From assembly GCA_965216885.1 (NCBI GenBank), contig OZ244208.1, positions 682,001 through 746,000 on the forward strand: DNA of 64,000 bases, given 5' to 3'. Under the pieces are notes generated by a model. That model had not been told where the DNA came from and searched no databases. It was given only the letters and a program-made list of their open reading frames with translations. Source of the DNA: CAYNJG01 sp965216885 (lineage in GTDB: Bacteria; Planctomycetota; Planctomycetia; Pirellulales; Pirellulaceae). Positions within the stretch are counted from its first letter, which is position 1. Every line of letters starts with the position of its first letter. Made by a program: the position numbers and the translations under genes. Below, piece after piece: positions 19,118 through 27,739 of the stretch.

Positions 19118-20143
19118 CTAGTGCAATTCGTAACGATGGAGCTCGACTGGTGCCACCGAGGTGTCGGACTCTTCTATCATTGTCGGCTGATTGAGAATCG
19201 TGACGGAAGCAAATTGTCCGCCCATGACCCCAGTATCTGCCACTTCGGGGAGGATTTCCGTTTGTAGGGAAAAACACGTGGATTCCTTCGTCAGGATTCG
19301 CAGCACGCGGTCGCGAATTTCTTCGTCGATTCCGATACCGAGCATGAACGCCTGCAAATCAAGCTTAGGATTGGCATGAAATTCGTCTGCCAATTCGGTC
19401 GCCCGCTGGTTGTCGACGATCTGTTGGAGCAATATTTCCAGCGTATTTCGATCGCAGCGAACGTAGTTCAGCGTGCCTTGCCCCCAGAGTGTAATGCGAT
19501 TCGAAACCTGAGCGACAAACGGTCCACGCCGACGCGGATCGGTAGCTTCGAAATCGTAAAGCTGTCCCCATGCCCGGTAGAAGTTGGGCACGACCACCGC
19601 GCGTTCGTCCTCGTTGGGTTCTGCGGTAGTCGGTCGCATTGGCCCGCCGATGGGACGCAGCTGTTGCACGAACTCACCGAGTGAGGGAACGGAACGCTTC
19701 AGCGCGGCGTCGGTGCCCGCGATCCCGGACTCAAAGTGAATTCGGTTGACATTGAGTTTGGCGGTCTCGTCGGCGACCGTCAGTCGAAGGATGCGACCGC
19801 CCAGTTGTACAGAACCGGACATCGTCCGCGGTGACGACCCGGTTGCCTTCACCCGCTCCTCGAAAAGTTTTCGCGACTGCGGCGCGATGATTCGTTCGAG
19901 GCTTTGAACCGACCAGTCGCGTTGCAATTGATCGGTGCGAGTTTTCGCGGCCAGCGACAATCGGACTCCCTGCGACGCCATACGGGCCATGATGACGCCT
20001 ACGAGGACCAGAATTACCAACACCGATAGCAGCACGAAACCGGGACGGGGTCGGCGTGCGGAGTGGCTGCGCGCGGAGTGGCGGGGTCGCGAGTGTTGTC
20101 GACCCGAATGTTTGCGACTACCAGTCGTTGCCGAATTCCTCAT
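19118..20143 (-). CDS. gspK: GspK-like minor pseudopilin
   Basis: 341 residues from the ATG at 20141-20143, which overlaps the end of the GspJ-like gene by 4 bp. A long basic, Arg/His/Ser-rich leader (about 32 residues) precedes the prepilin site PRPG/FVLLSVLVILVLVGV with Gly at -1. The leader is unusually long for a pseudopilin. The large C-terminal domain contains RILRLTVADETAKLNVN, the segment that in GspK starts the globular part, and LQAFMLGIGIDEEIRDRVLRILT, corresponding to the helical insert. GspK caps the pseudopilus tip with GspI and GspJ. The usual Glu at +5 is absent, as is normal for GspK. Confidence 0.85.
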   Translation of the reverse strand: MRNSATTGSRKHSGRQHSRPRHSARSHSARRPRPGFVLLSVLVILVLVGVIMARMASQGVRLSLAAKTRTDQLQRDWSVQSLERIIAPQSRKLFEERVKATGSSPRTMSGSVQLGGRILRLTVADETAKLNVNRIHFESGIAGTDAALKRSVPSLGEFVQQLRPIGGPMRPTTAEPNEDERAVVVPNFYRAWGQLYDFEATDPRRRGPFVAQVSNRITLWGQGTLNYVRCDRNTLEILLQQIVDNQRATELADEFHANPKLDLQAFMLGIGIDEEIRDRVLRILTKESTCFSLQTEILPEVADTGVMGGQFASVTILNQPTMIEESDTSVAPVELHRYELH

Positions 20144-20667
20144 CGGGCACCTCCCGAAGACACCACGCCCCGCAACATGCACGTTAAATTGAGAACAGGG
20201 TTTTCATCGTTGTCCCACAACCCCACACGGACTCGATTGGGTCTCCCGTCGGCTGCGATGTCATGCAAGACTTCCATGCGGGCGACGCCCCGCCACAAGA
20301 GATCTCGTCGCGGACCGGAGTTCGCCAGTTCTTCACGGTACAGCGAATCGTCTGCCACAAAGTAGCGGACGTCCGCGTTGCCCAGTGTTGGTTCCCCCAG
20401 CGCGTCGGTGGAGATGGGACCCGAGCACAGCAGCTGTCGACCGTTGCTGCCGGGGACGACAGAAATGTTTGTGCTTTGCCGCAGGTCGCGACGGAACGAT
20501 TCACGCAACAACTGGGTTTGGTGATGGTATCCAAATCGCTGCTGGAGTTGTCGCCGCTGTCGGTCCAGTCGAAACGTCAGTCCAATGGTTGCCGTCACCA
20601 CCATGGCAGCGATCGTGGAAGCAACGAGAACTTCGATCAGCGTAAATGCGCGGCGGGGACGCTTCAT
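20140..20667 (-). CDS. gspJ: GspJ-like minor pseudopilin
   Basis: 175 residues from the ATG at 20665-20667 (MKRPRRAFTL); the upstream open frame overlaps the GspI-like gene and is discarded. The prepilin site is PRRA/FTLIEVLVASTIAAMVV with Glu at +5 and Ala rather than Gly at -1. The globular part shows LLRESFRRDLRQSTNI and ends LWDNDENPVLNLTCML, as expected for the beta-rich GspJ fold. It overlaps both neighbours by 4 bp, suggesting translational coupling. Confidence 0.82.
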   Translation of the reverse strand: MKRPRRAFTLIEVLVASTIAAMVVTATIGLTFRLDRQRRQLQQRFGYHHQTQLLRESFRRDLRQSTNISVVPGSNGRQLLCSGPISTDALGEPTLGNADVRYFVADDSLYREELANSGPRRDLLWRGVARMEVLHDIAADGRPNRVRVGLWDNDENPVLNLTCMLRGVVSSGGAR

Positions 20668-21086
20668 GGGGCCGACTCCGAGAAGGAGTCGGCGAATTCG
20701 ACGGTGACCAGCGGGTTTCGCGTGGGACGCGTTGCGCTGCGGAGTTCCAGGGCAACAACGTTGATGGGAATAGTCTGAAACGCGGTGCGGCGGATCAGTC
20801 GCGTTTGCCAAAGCCAGTCGGAATTCCACGTCCCCGATGCGTTGACCGGCACCGCAGCCGAACCGGTCATCCATTGTGTCAGCAGTTCATCGGCTGCTTG
20901 TGCGGCTTCGATACGCAGTCCTGAATTTCGAATCTGATTTCGTTGATCGTTGAACGACCGTAGCATGGCCACCAGCAACGTTGCCAGCAGGAACATGCCC
21001 AGGACCACCTCGACCAGCGTGAGTCCGCTTCGGGTGCGTGACGGGGCTGCGACCTGCGCGCGAGTTCTGCTATTCAAAAATCGCAT
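20664..21086 (-). CDS. gspI: GspI-like minor pseudopilin
   Basis: 140 residues from the ATG at 21084-21086 (MRFLNSRTRA). The prepilin site reads TRSG/LTLVEVVLGMFLLATLLVAM, with Gly at -1, Leu at +1 and Glu at +5. The following segment SFNDQRNQIRNSGLRIEAAQAADELLTQWM is the amphipathic helix of a pseudopilin. Order and size fit GspI of the tip complex. It overlaps the GspH-like gene by 17 bp and the GspJ-like gene by 4 bp. Confidence 0.78.
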   Translation of the reverse strand: MRFLNSRTRAQVAAPSRTRSGLTLVEVVLGMFLLATLLVAMLRSFNDQRNQIRNSGLRIEAAQAADELLTQWMTGSAAVPVNASGTWNSDWLWQTRLIRRTAFQTIPINVVALELRSATRPTRNPLVTVEFADSFSESAP

Positions 21087-21579
21087 CGATCTCGCTTTCG
21101 TCGACCGTTGTGATCGTTTGTCCCGTGGCGCCGATGACGGCGAAGTAGCGCACGCGTTGGTCCCCAAGGTCGAATCGAAGGGCATAGTTTCGCGAACGTC
21201 CGTTTCGCCCAATCGCGATTTTTGTCGGAGAGGACGACCAGACTCGGTCGGTTCGGATTCGCATTCGCTGAATCACGCCCGGCAACGGAACGGTGTAGTT
21301 GTCACTACGCAAATCGTCCGAATCGTTTTCCCGTCGCACGTTCCTTGCGAGCGGAGCAAAGCGAAGTGTGACGTAACGCCCGGAACGAATGGCGTAGGCA
21401 CGCGCGGTTTGATCGAGAATGGCCAGTCGTTCGACGCTGGAGGTCACGCGAGCGTTCTGCATTTGCTGCGTGCTGCGCGTGAACACGATGAGCGACAGCA
21501 GCGAGAGGATCGCCAGGCTGACGACAAGTTCGATCAGCGTAAACGCTGTGCGTGTCCGCTGGCCTTCACTACAACGCAT
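21070..21579 (-). CDS. gspH: GspH-like minor pseudopilin
   Basis: 169 residues from the ATG at 21577-21579 (MRCSEGQRTR). The prepilin site is RTA/FTLIELVVSLAILSLLSLI, with Glu at +5 and Ala at -1. The C-terminal domain includes LDQTARAYAIRSGRYVTLRF, which matches the GspH/FimT pattern (ARxxAIxxGxxVxLxF). GspH is the minor pseudopilin that joins the tip complex to the GspG shaft. It overlaps the GspG gene by 11 bp. Confidence 0.84.
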   Translation of the reverse strand: MRCSEGQRTRTAFTLIELVVSLAILSLLSLIVFTRSTQQMQNARVTSSVERLAILDQTARAYAIRSGRYVTLRFAPLARNVRRENDSDDLRSDNYTVPLPGVIQRMRIRTDRVWSSSPTKIAIGRNGRSRNYALRFDLGDQRVRYFAVIGATGQTITTVDESEIDAIFE

Positions 21580-22018
21580 CGCTACGAATGTCCTTGTCCT
21601 CGGCTTCGCCACCCTCCCGGCCATCGGCACCCATCGAGAAGACTTCGAAGGGCCCATTTTCGCCGGGCACGTTGTACACGTATTCATTGCCCCACGGGTC
21701 CTTTGGGATTTTGCTCAGGAGTCCGTCGACGAAGTCGTCGCTCGGTTCGGCAAGGATCGCCAGCCCTTCGTCATTGTTGGGATAGCGAGTGCGAATGCCT
21801 TCGAATGCCTGAATGGCGTCTACGATTTTTCGTATTTCGACGCGGGCGGCTTCCTGGCGGCTTTTCACCAGATAGCTTCGCGTGCGCACGGCAACGAGGC
21901 CCGCCAGCATGCCGATGATGATGATGACGACAATCAATTCCACCAGGGAAAAAGCGTGTCGCGCCGCCGTCCTGCGCACGGTACGTGGGCGGGTTCGTGA
22001 ATGGCTAACTGACAACAT
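21569..22018 (-). CDS. gspG: GspG major pseudopilin
   Basis: 149 residues from the ATG at 22016-22018 (MLSVSHSRTR). After a basic leader the site is RHA/FSLVELIVVIIIIGMLAGLVA with Glu at +5 and Ala at -1. The C-terminal domain is diagnostic: YPNNDEGLAIL, then IPKDPWGNEYVY, and NGPFEVFSMGADGREGGE, which includes the DPWG turn and the acidic residues that bind calcium in GspG (GADGxxGG). This subunit forms the pseudopilus shaft of the type II secretion system. It overlaps the end of gspF by 14 bp. Confidence 0.93.
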   Translation of the reverse strand: MLSVSHSRTRPRTVRRTAARHAFSLVELIVVIIIIGMLAGLVAVRTRSYLVKSRQEAARVEIRKIVDAIQAFEGIRTRYPNNDEGLAILAEPSDDFVDGLLSKIPKDPWGNEYVYNVPGENGPFEVFSMGADGREGGEAEDKDIRSDAL

Positions 22019-23219
22019 TGCCTGCCTCCAGTATCGGTAAGATGATCGAGAGCATGAGAAATCCAATAAAGGTCGCCAACACAATGATGAGGATCGGTTC
22101 TAGCAGCGCTGCGATACGAGCCGATCGCTGGCCGACCTGTCGCGTGTAGTCTGTCGACAGTTTGGTGAGTAGCTCTTCCAGCCGTCCGGATTCTTCTCCA
22201 ATGGAGAAAATCTGCAACACGATCGGCGGAAAGACGGGCGAGTGACGCAGTGCTTCCGGGATGCTCTTTCCTTCGGCGACCAATGTCGAGCAGCGATGTA
22301 GCGCATCGCGGATGCCTGTGTTTCGGCAGGTCTGTGCGGCCAGTTCGAAGGCACGCGTGAGTGGTATGCCGCTTCTTGAGAGGACGGAAATAACCATCGC
22401 CACTCGCGCCAGGCTCTGTTTGAGTGCCATGTTGCCCAGCACCGGAGTTCGCAACCACAGCAAATCAAATTGGAGTCGTATTGACCGGATGCGCAACACG
22501 ATGACGGCCACGATTGCTACCACGATGACCAGGAGTCCAACCAGCCATCCCCACGAGATGAGAAACTGACTGAAGCCTTGCACGATACGCGTGGGAGCGG
22601 GAAGTTCGGGCATCGTCTCCTGCAGACTCTCCAGCAACGGCGGCATGACTTGCGTCATCAGGAAGATGGCTGCAGCAATACCCAGCACACAAAGGAACGC
22701 GGGGTAGATGAGGATGGTGGCGACTTTGTCCTTGAACTGCGAACTCTGTTGCTTGAACTCGGCCAGTTCACGCAGGACCACATCCAGTTCGCCCGTGTTC
22801 TCGCCTACTTCGACCAGTTGCACCGAGACCAAATCAAAGACGCCCGGATACTCGCGCAACGCGCTGGCCAGACTACTACCGTTGCCAACCTTGTCTCGCA
22901 CGGATTCCAGCGTCGTGCGAAATGCACCCTGCACCTGTTGAGCCAGCGTCTCGAGCGCCTCCAACAGGGGCACCCCGGCTTGCAAGAGCATGGCCAGTTC
23001 GTCGATGGAACGCTCCCATTGTTTGGCCTGACGCCCGGTGCCGGAGAGCAGTGGCGGCAACATGCTTCGCATGGAGACCTGTTGTTGTTCGCGGATTCTG
23101 CGAACGACCAGGCCCTGGTCTCGCAACTGACGACGAGCCTGGTGGATCGAGTCGGCCGTCACCGTACCGCGAACGAGCGATTCGAGCGGATCGATAGCCT
23201 GATATCGGTAGACGCCCAT
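22005..23219 (-). CDS. gspF: GspF inner-membrane platform protein
   Basis: 404 residues from the ATG at 23217-23219 (MGVYRYQAID), the typical GspF opening; the frame runs further upstream but without family character. Two copies of the GspF helical domain are seen: ERSIDELAMLLQAGVPLLEALETLA (about 67-91) and SLARVAMVISVLSRSGIPLTRAFELAA (about 270-296), each followed by membrane helices (IYPAFLCVLGIAAAIFLMTQV; ILIIVLATFIGFLMLSIILP). The protein forms the inner-membrane core of the type II secretion system with GspL and GspE. It is the first gene of the minus-strand operon; no gspE or gspD precedes it. Confidence 0.92.
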   Translation of the reverse strand: MGVYRYQAIDPLESLVRGTVTADSIHQARRQLRDQGLVVRRIREQQQVSMRSMLPPLLSGTGRQAKQWERSIDELAMLLQAGVPLLEALETLAQQVQGAFRTTLESVRDKVGNGSSLASALREYPGVFDLVSVQLVEVGENTGELDVVLRELAEFKQQSSQFKDKVATILIYPAFLCVLGIAAAIFLMTQVMPPLLESLQETMPELPAPTRIVQGFSQFLISWGWLVGLLVIVVAIVAVIVLRIRSIRLQFDLLWLRTPVLGNMALKQSLARVAMVISVLSRSGIPLTRAFELAAQTCRNTGIRDALHRCSTLVAEGKSIPEALRHSPVFPPIVLQIFSIGEESGRLEELLTKLSTDYTRQVGQRSARIAALLEPILIIVLATFIGFLMLSIILPILEAGNVVS

Positions 23220-23408
23220 ACCGGTTGAGTGCTGCAAGCGAGACAAGAAAAAGAACACGTTCCGGGAGTAAAACGCTCCTTGCGGGCCGTTTGGCTCCAT
23301 CCATTATCGTAGCAACGGACAAGTCTATTTGACCCGCTGATTCCCGCTGATCGACGGCTTTTTGTTCCGGGCGGCGCGGTTATTGCCAGTCGACCGGATG
23401 GCAACCGT

Positions 23409-24536
23409 TCAATGAGCCTGGAACTCGACGCAGATGGGTTCCGGCACGTTAATGACCTGTCGTGTAAAGATGAGGCGACCTGTTTCCTGATCGATACGGA
23501 ACACGGCGATTGTCGACGATTCGGCACCGGCAGCCAACAGCCATTTGCCCGTCGGATCGATGCCAAAATTCCTTGGCCAGCTGCCTCGAACTGGCTCGCG
23601 TTCTACTAGCGTGAGTTCGCCCGACTGCTGATTGATGGAAAAGACGGCGATGACGTCGTGACCGCGAATTGCGGCATAGACAAATTTGCCAGTGGGGTGC
23701 ATGCGGATTTCGGAACCGAGTGTCGTGATGTCCTTGAGTTCGGTCTTGGGTAGTGCGACGACTGTCTGGAATCGATCCAGCGTGCCGCGTTCGGCGTCGT
23801 ACTGGAAAGCGGTAACCGTGAGTCCAAGTTCATTGAGCACGTAGGCCCATTTGCCGTCGGGATGAAACTTCAGGTGACGCGGACCGGATCCAGGTGGGAC
23901 TTTGCCGGCACCGTGTCGCTTGAGTGTGTGATTGCTGGCGTCCAGGCGATAGACGACGACTTCATCCGTTCCCAGATCGGGAACAAGCACGAATTTGTTT
24001 TTGGGCGTCGAGCCGATCCAGTGCGGATGTGGCTTGTCCTGACGCTGCTTGTTGATGCTGGCGCCCGAGTGCATGATCTTTGAGGTGGGCGGCATGATGG
24101 TGCCGTCACTGCTGATCGGCAGGGCCGCTACCGCTCCGCCGCCATAGTGCGCCAGCAGCAGCGTTTCTTCGTCCTTGCTGAGCGAGATGTGCGTTGGCTT
24201 TCCGCAGTCGGTATTGGCCGAGCCCAACAGCGAAAGTGTTTGGTGATCGTCGCCAATCTGGAATGCCGCAACGTTGTCGTCCGTGCCAGCGACACTGCCC
24301 AGCGAATAGAGTCGATCGCCGGCGTTATTGATGCAGAGAAAGCCCGGATTGTTGATTTCTGTCGCCAGTTCGGCATCGGAGAGCTCGCCCGAGTCGAGAT
24401 TCAGGATCGCGCGATAAATGCCCCTGGATTTTCCTTTGGTGCCAAACCATACGGTCGCAAGTTTTTCTTCTGCCAGACTTTCACCGGTCGTACTCATTGC
24501 AATTCCCAACACGATCAACAAAAACTTGCGTAACAT
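23409..24536 (-). CDS. Secreted lactonase-family beta-propeller protein
   Basis: 375 residues from the ATG at 24534-24536 (MLRKFLLIVLGIAMSTTGES), a clear signal peptide. The mature part is a seven-bladed propeller of the YbhE/6-phosphogluconolactonase type: repeated blade motifs such as TLLLAHYGGGAVAALPI, HPHWIGSTPKNKFVLVPDLGTDEV, PRHLKFHPDGKWAYVLNELGLTVTAF, IRMHPTGKFVYAAIRGHDVIAVF and PRNFGIDPTGKWLLAAGAESSTI. The family includes 6-phosphogluconolactonase and secreted lactonases of unknown substrate. Export makes a role in the pentose phosphate pathway unlikely. It is divergent from the SDR gene across about 108 bp. Confidence 0.88.
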   Translation of the reverse strand: MLRKFLLIVLGIAMSTTGESLAEEKLATVWFGTKGKSRGIYRAILNLDSGELSDAELATEINNPGFLCINNAGDRLYSLGSVAGTDDNVAAFQIGDDHQTLSLLGSANTDCGKPTHISLSKDEETLLLAHYGGGAVAALPISSDGTIMPPTSKIMHSGASINKQRQDKPHPHWIGSTPKNKFVLVPDLGTDEVVVYRLDASNHTLKRHGAGKVPPGSGPRHLKFHPDGKWAYVLNELGLTVTAFQYDAERGTLDRFQTVVALPKTELKDITTLGSEIRMHPTGKFVYAAIRGHDVIAVFSINQQSGELTLVEREPVRGSWPRNFGIDPTGKWLLAAGAESSTIAVFRIDQETGRLIFTRQVINVPEPICVEFQAH

Positions 24537-24644
24537 CGGCTCGCCTTTCTCCGGGATTTCCCGGATCACAGCCCACAATCATACACCCGTCCGGTTCCGA
24601 TCGCGACGGACAACGAATCCTCTTTCGAAAACAGAAGAACGAAT

Positions 24645-25418
24645 ATGAAAAACCTGGAATCGATTTTCAATCTCGATGGTGTCGTAGCGTTGGTGACAGG
24701 CGGATCCAAGGGATTGGGGAAGACCATGGCGGCCGGGCTGGCGGCTCACGGTGCTACCGTAGCTTTGTGCAGTCGGAATGAGGACGAAGCAAAGTCTGCC
24801 GCATCGGAAATCGCCGAGGCCTACGGGCGACCCACCATGGGCGTGCAATGCGACGTGACCGACGAGCAGGCGGTCAACTCCATGGTGGCCGACGTGACTT
24901 CCGAGTTGGGCGCGATCAATGTGTTGATCAACAATGCCGGTATCAACATTCGCGGCTCGATTGAAGAACTCAGTCACGACGACTTCCGCAAAGTTCAGGC
25001 GATCAACGTTGATGGCGTCTGGTTGGCGGCCAAGGCGGTTGTGCCCGGCATGAAGGCAGCCGGAGGAGGTCGAATCATCAATCTGGCCAGCACGCTGGGG
25101 CTTGTCGGATTGGCGAACCGTACGCCTTACACTTCCAGCAAAGGCGCCGTGGTGCAGATGACTCGCGCACTGGCGTTGGAACTGGCGTCGGACAACATTC
25201 TGTGCAATGCGATTTGCCCCGGCCCGTTTCTGACGCCCATGAATGAGCCGATCAAGGATTCCGAGGAAGCCAAAAAGTTCATCGTCGGCGCCGTTCCGCT
25301 GGATCGTTGGGGCGAGATGAACGAGATCGCCGGAGCGGCCGTATTTCTCGCCAGCCCTGCGTCGAGCTACGTGACGGGAGCCATGTTCCCAATCGACGGC
25401 GGTTGGACGTGCCACTAG
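24645..25418 (+). CDS. Short-chain dehydrogenase/reductase (gluconate 5-dehydrogenase-like)
   Basis: 257 residues, the usual classical SDR length. Seen: cofactor motif TGGSKGLG at 18-25, NNAG at 96-99, catalytic Ser149 in INLASTLG, Tyr162 and Lys166 in PYTSSK, and the C-terminal FPIDGGWTCH. The segment PLDRWGEMNEIAGAAVFLAS is common to SDRs acting on sugar acids such as gluconate and 2-deoxygluconate. The oxidoreductase role is secure; the substrate is inferred from overall similarity and could differ. It is divergent from the lactonase-family gene, which may hint at sugar-acid metabolism. Confidence 0.88.
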   Translation: MKNLESIFNLDGVVALVTGGSKGLGKTMAAGLAAHGATVALCSRNEDEAKSAASEIAEAYGRPTMGVQCDVTDEQAVNSMVADVTSELGAINVLINNAGINIRGSIEELSHDDFRKVQAINVDGVWLAAKAVVPGMKAAGGGRIINLASTLGLVGLANRTPYTSSKGAVVQMTRALALELASDNILCNAICPGPFLTPMNEPIKDSEEAKKFIVGAVPLDRWGEMNEIAGAAVFLASPASSYVTGAMFPIDGGWTCH

Positions 25419-25454
25419 TCAGTTGGCGATGCGGGGATGTGGCGCGCTTGTGAT

Positions 25455-26660
25455 CTAGCTGTCGCGACGCAGATCGAGATTGGGGGGCGTGGTGAGTGAC
25501 AGGTACCACGCCAACCACCGCTGCTGGTCGTACTCGAAGTCCTTGTCCGTCAGGCTGACAAGGGCACTCAGTACTTCGCGGTTCTTGAGATACACGTCGA
25601 CCTTCTTCGGCTTGGTGCGACCAACTGATAACCCGCCGTTGCGGTTGACGTTGATGTTTCCGTTGCCGGCCCCGCCAACCAGTTTTGTGTGCTTGGTGCG
25701 CAAAGCCTTGATCAGCGGAAGCACGACGGATTCGTCACCCAGTTTGCCCAGCACGTAGGCGGCCCGGCGGACGTTGGTGTTGCTGCCACTGCGAAGTTCG
25801 TTGACGAACGCCGGCACAACGTTGCGGCGGTTGTTCTGTTCCAGCAGCTTCACCGCGTAGAGTCGTATCTCGTTTTCGTCGTCGGTGTCGCCCTGCATGG
25901 CCGCTTTGGCGAGTGCCCCGGTGGCCGTGCCGCTGTTGATACGCCCCAGCACCTCGGCGAGCAGCTGCCGCAGCGCAAGACTCTTTTCGCTCCAGAACAT
26001 CTCCACTAGCGGTTCGGCGGCCAGCGGATCAGTGATAGCCTGAATTTCTTCGAGCGCCTTCTGCTGCCGGCGGCGATCTTTCAGCCAGCCTCGCCACATG
26101 CGCAGTTTCTTCTTCCACGCGATCGTCGCCTGTTTGCGAGCTTCTTTGGCGTCCTCAATTTCGGCTTCCGCGGGAGTCATCCATTTACCGTTGTGCCGAA
26201 TCTTGCCTTCCGCCGCGCGGATGTCTTCCAGTCGCGCCCAGGAGCCGTCCTTCTGTTGCTTGTACCGCAATGCCCGACGGGCCTGTTCGTGATTCGTATC
26301 GAGTTCGATCACACGCTCGAGATGAAATTTTCGCTCGCGAGCCAAATTGAGTTTCGAACAGACCTCGACCATCTTCCAATGCATTTCGGCCGTGTCCGAT
26401 GGCATCCTCGCCAGCAGTTCCTGGTACTGCTTTTTCTCGGGAGATGGTTGAACGACGCGCCTCACGTCCGCGACATCGAGCGTAATTCGGCCACCGTCCT
26501 GCAAGCGAATCTGGTAGGTCTGCCGCGGTTTCTCGTCCGCGTTCAAGACGAGCCCTTCGAGGCGGCCACCCGAACGAAGATGGATGGTATCTGCGACGGC
26601 GGCGTTTGCGATGCAGATCGCAAGTACACACAGAACGGGCAGTAGAGGCAGGCGAGACAT
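25455..26660 (-). CDS. Secreted HEAT-repeat protein
   Basis: 401 residues from the ATG at 26658-26660, giving signal peptide MSRLPLLPVLCVLAICIANA. The mature protein opens with DTIHLRSGGRLEGLV, a small beta module, followed by a helical and very basic middle (EARKQATIAWKKKLRMWRGWLKDRRRQ). HEAT-like repeats come next: EPLVEMFWSEKSLALRQLLAEVLGRI, NEIRLYAVKLLEQNNRRNVVPAFVNEL and TNVRRAAYVLGKLGDESVVLPLIKAL. A Gly/Asn-rich loop (GGAGNGNINVNRNGG) sits before the last helices. Probably a protein-binding envelope protein; no catalytic motif is visible. It converges on the SDR gene. Confidence 0.72.
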   Translation of the reverse strand: MSRLPLLPVLCVLAICIANAAVADTIHLRSGGRLEGLVLNADEKPRQTYQIRLQDGGRITLDVADVRRVVQPSPEKKQYQELLARMPSDTAEMHWKMVEVCSKLNLARERKFHLERVIELDTNHEQARRALRYKQQKDGSWARLEDIRAAEGKIRHNGKWMTPAEAEIEDAKEARKQATIAWKKKLRMWRGWLKDRRRQQKALEEIQAITDPLAAEPLVEMFWSEKSLALRQLLAEVLGRINSGTATGALAKAAMQGDTDDENEIRLYAVKLLEQNNRRNVVPAFVNELRSGSNTNVRRAAYVLGKLGDESVVLPLIKALRTKHTKLVGGAGNGNINVNRNGGLSVGRTKPKKVDVYLKNREVLSALVSLTDKDFEYDQQRWLAWYLSLTTPPNLDLRRDS

Positions 26661-26774
26661 CCGACATCGGGCTCCAGCGAAACGGTGCTTCCATTCTAAC
26701 TGCCGAGCTGCCAAAAGCTCAAACAATCGCGCAGCGTAGGCGGCTGTCACGACCGTTGTGATCGCTACAGCCGG

Positions 26775-27281
26775 TCAGTCGGAAAGCGAGTGAGCCAACA
26801 GTTCGAGCGCGATTTTCACGGCTTCGGACTGACGCTCGATACGCTCCGTGCCGACCAGACGGTAGTCGGCGGATTCTGATTCGAGGACTTGCAGATCGCG
26901 TTTCGTATGCAGCGAAACAAAAACGCGGCCATCGACTTCGGCGGGCGCCTCGGGGCCAAGATGTCCGGTGATTCCCAAAGATACGGTGGCCTCCGGCGTT
27001 TTTTCCAGCACTCCACGAGCGATTTCGCGGGAGGCAAACTGGCTGACGGACGTTTCTTCCGCAAGCCTGTCGGGGGCGACCCCCAGCCATGTGATCTTGG
27101 TTTCGTCCCGGTAGACGACGGCGGAACCGCACAGCGATTGCGATATTCCGGAAACTCTGCCCAGAGTTGCTGCGATCAGTCCCGCGGTGCAGCTTTCTGC
27201 CAGCACCAGTCGATTGCCGGTTGCACGCAGGCGATTGGCGACGATTTTGGCCAGATCCATCGATTTCGCGTCAAAATTCAT
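26775..27281 (-). CDS. pncC: CinA C-terminal domain protein (nicotinamide-nucleotide amidohydrolase)
   Basis: 168 residues from the ATG at 27279-27281 (MNFDAKSMDL); a GTG at 27308 would add nine residues. The protein is the stand-alone PncC/CinA-C domain: LVLAESCTAGLIAATLGRVSG with the family Ser/Thr/Gly cluster, GSAVVYRDETKITWLGV, and SLGITGHLGPEAPAEVDGRVFVSL. PncC hydrolyses NMN to nicotinate mononucleotide and ammonia in pyridine-nucleotide recycling. The ITGxxGP motif is present in a slightly altered form (ITGHLGP), and the C-terminal helix is normal. No CinA N-terminal MoaB-like domain is fused. Confidence 0.86.
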   Translation of the reverse strand: MNFDAKSMDLAKIVANRLRATGNRLVLAESCTAGLIAATLGRVSGISQSLCGSAVVYRDETKITWLGVAPDRLAEETSVSQFASREIARGVLEKTPEATVSLGITGHLGPEAPAEVDGRVFVSLHTKRDLQVLESESADYRLVGTERIERQSEAVKIALELLAHSLSD

Positions 27282-27428
27282 GGCTGTTTGGAGGCTCTTT
27301 CTGACCACGGAGGCAAGGAGAATGGGTAGGCGGGCGGAGATTCTTGCCTATACGAGGACCTTGCCCGGTTCTGGATGCGGTGATACGATTCGGGATTCTC
27401 AATGTACGTCTGACGGCAGGATAATGCG

Positions 27429-27671
27429 ATGAAAGAAGGCATCCACCCGGAATACTTCGAAACGACCGTGACTTGCGGTTGTGGCAACACGTTCTCGACC
27501 GGTAGCACACGACCCGAGCTGAAGGTCGATATCTGCGATGCTTGCCACCCGTTTTACACGGGCAAGTTGAAGTTCGTTGACACGGCAGGTCGCATCGAAA
27601 AGTTCAGCACCAAATTTGCGGCAGGCAGCTACGCCAGTCTGCAGAAGAAGAAGGCTCCGAAGAAGAAATAG
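27429..27671 (+). CDS. rpmE: Ribosomal protein bL31
   Basis: 80 residues. The sequence begins MKEGIHPEYF and has the zinc-binding Cys set C16, C18, C36 and C39 (TCGCGN and CDACHPFYTG), so it is the zinc-containing form of bL31. The C-terminus carries a basic tail (LQKKKAPKKK) typical of planctomycete ribosomal proteins. It is followed 68 bp later by prfA on the same strand, a pairing seen in many bacteria. Confidence 0.96.
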   Translation: MKEGIHPEYFETTVTCGCGNTFSTGSTRPELKVDICDACHPFYTGKLKFVDTAGRIEKFSTKFAAGSYASLQKKKAPKKK

Positions 27672-27739
27672 TTCTCTTCGTGCTGCCATCGCTTTGCTGC
27701 TGAACCGAATTCTTTCCGTAAAACACAGGCAGGTACGCC

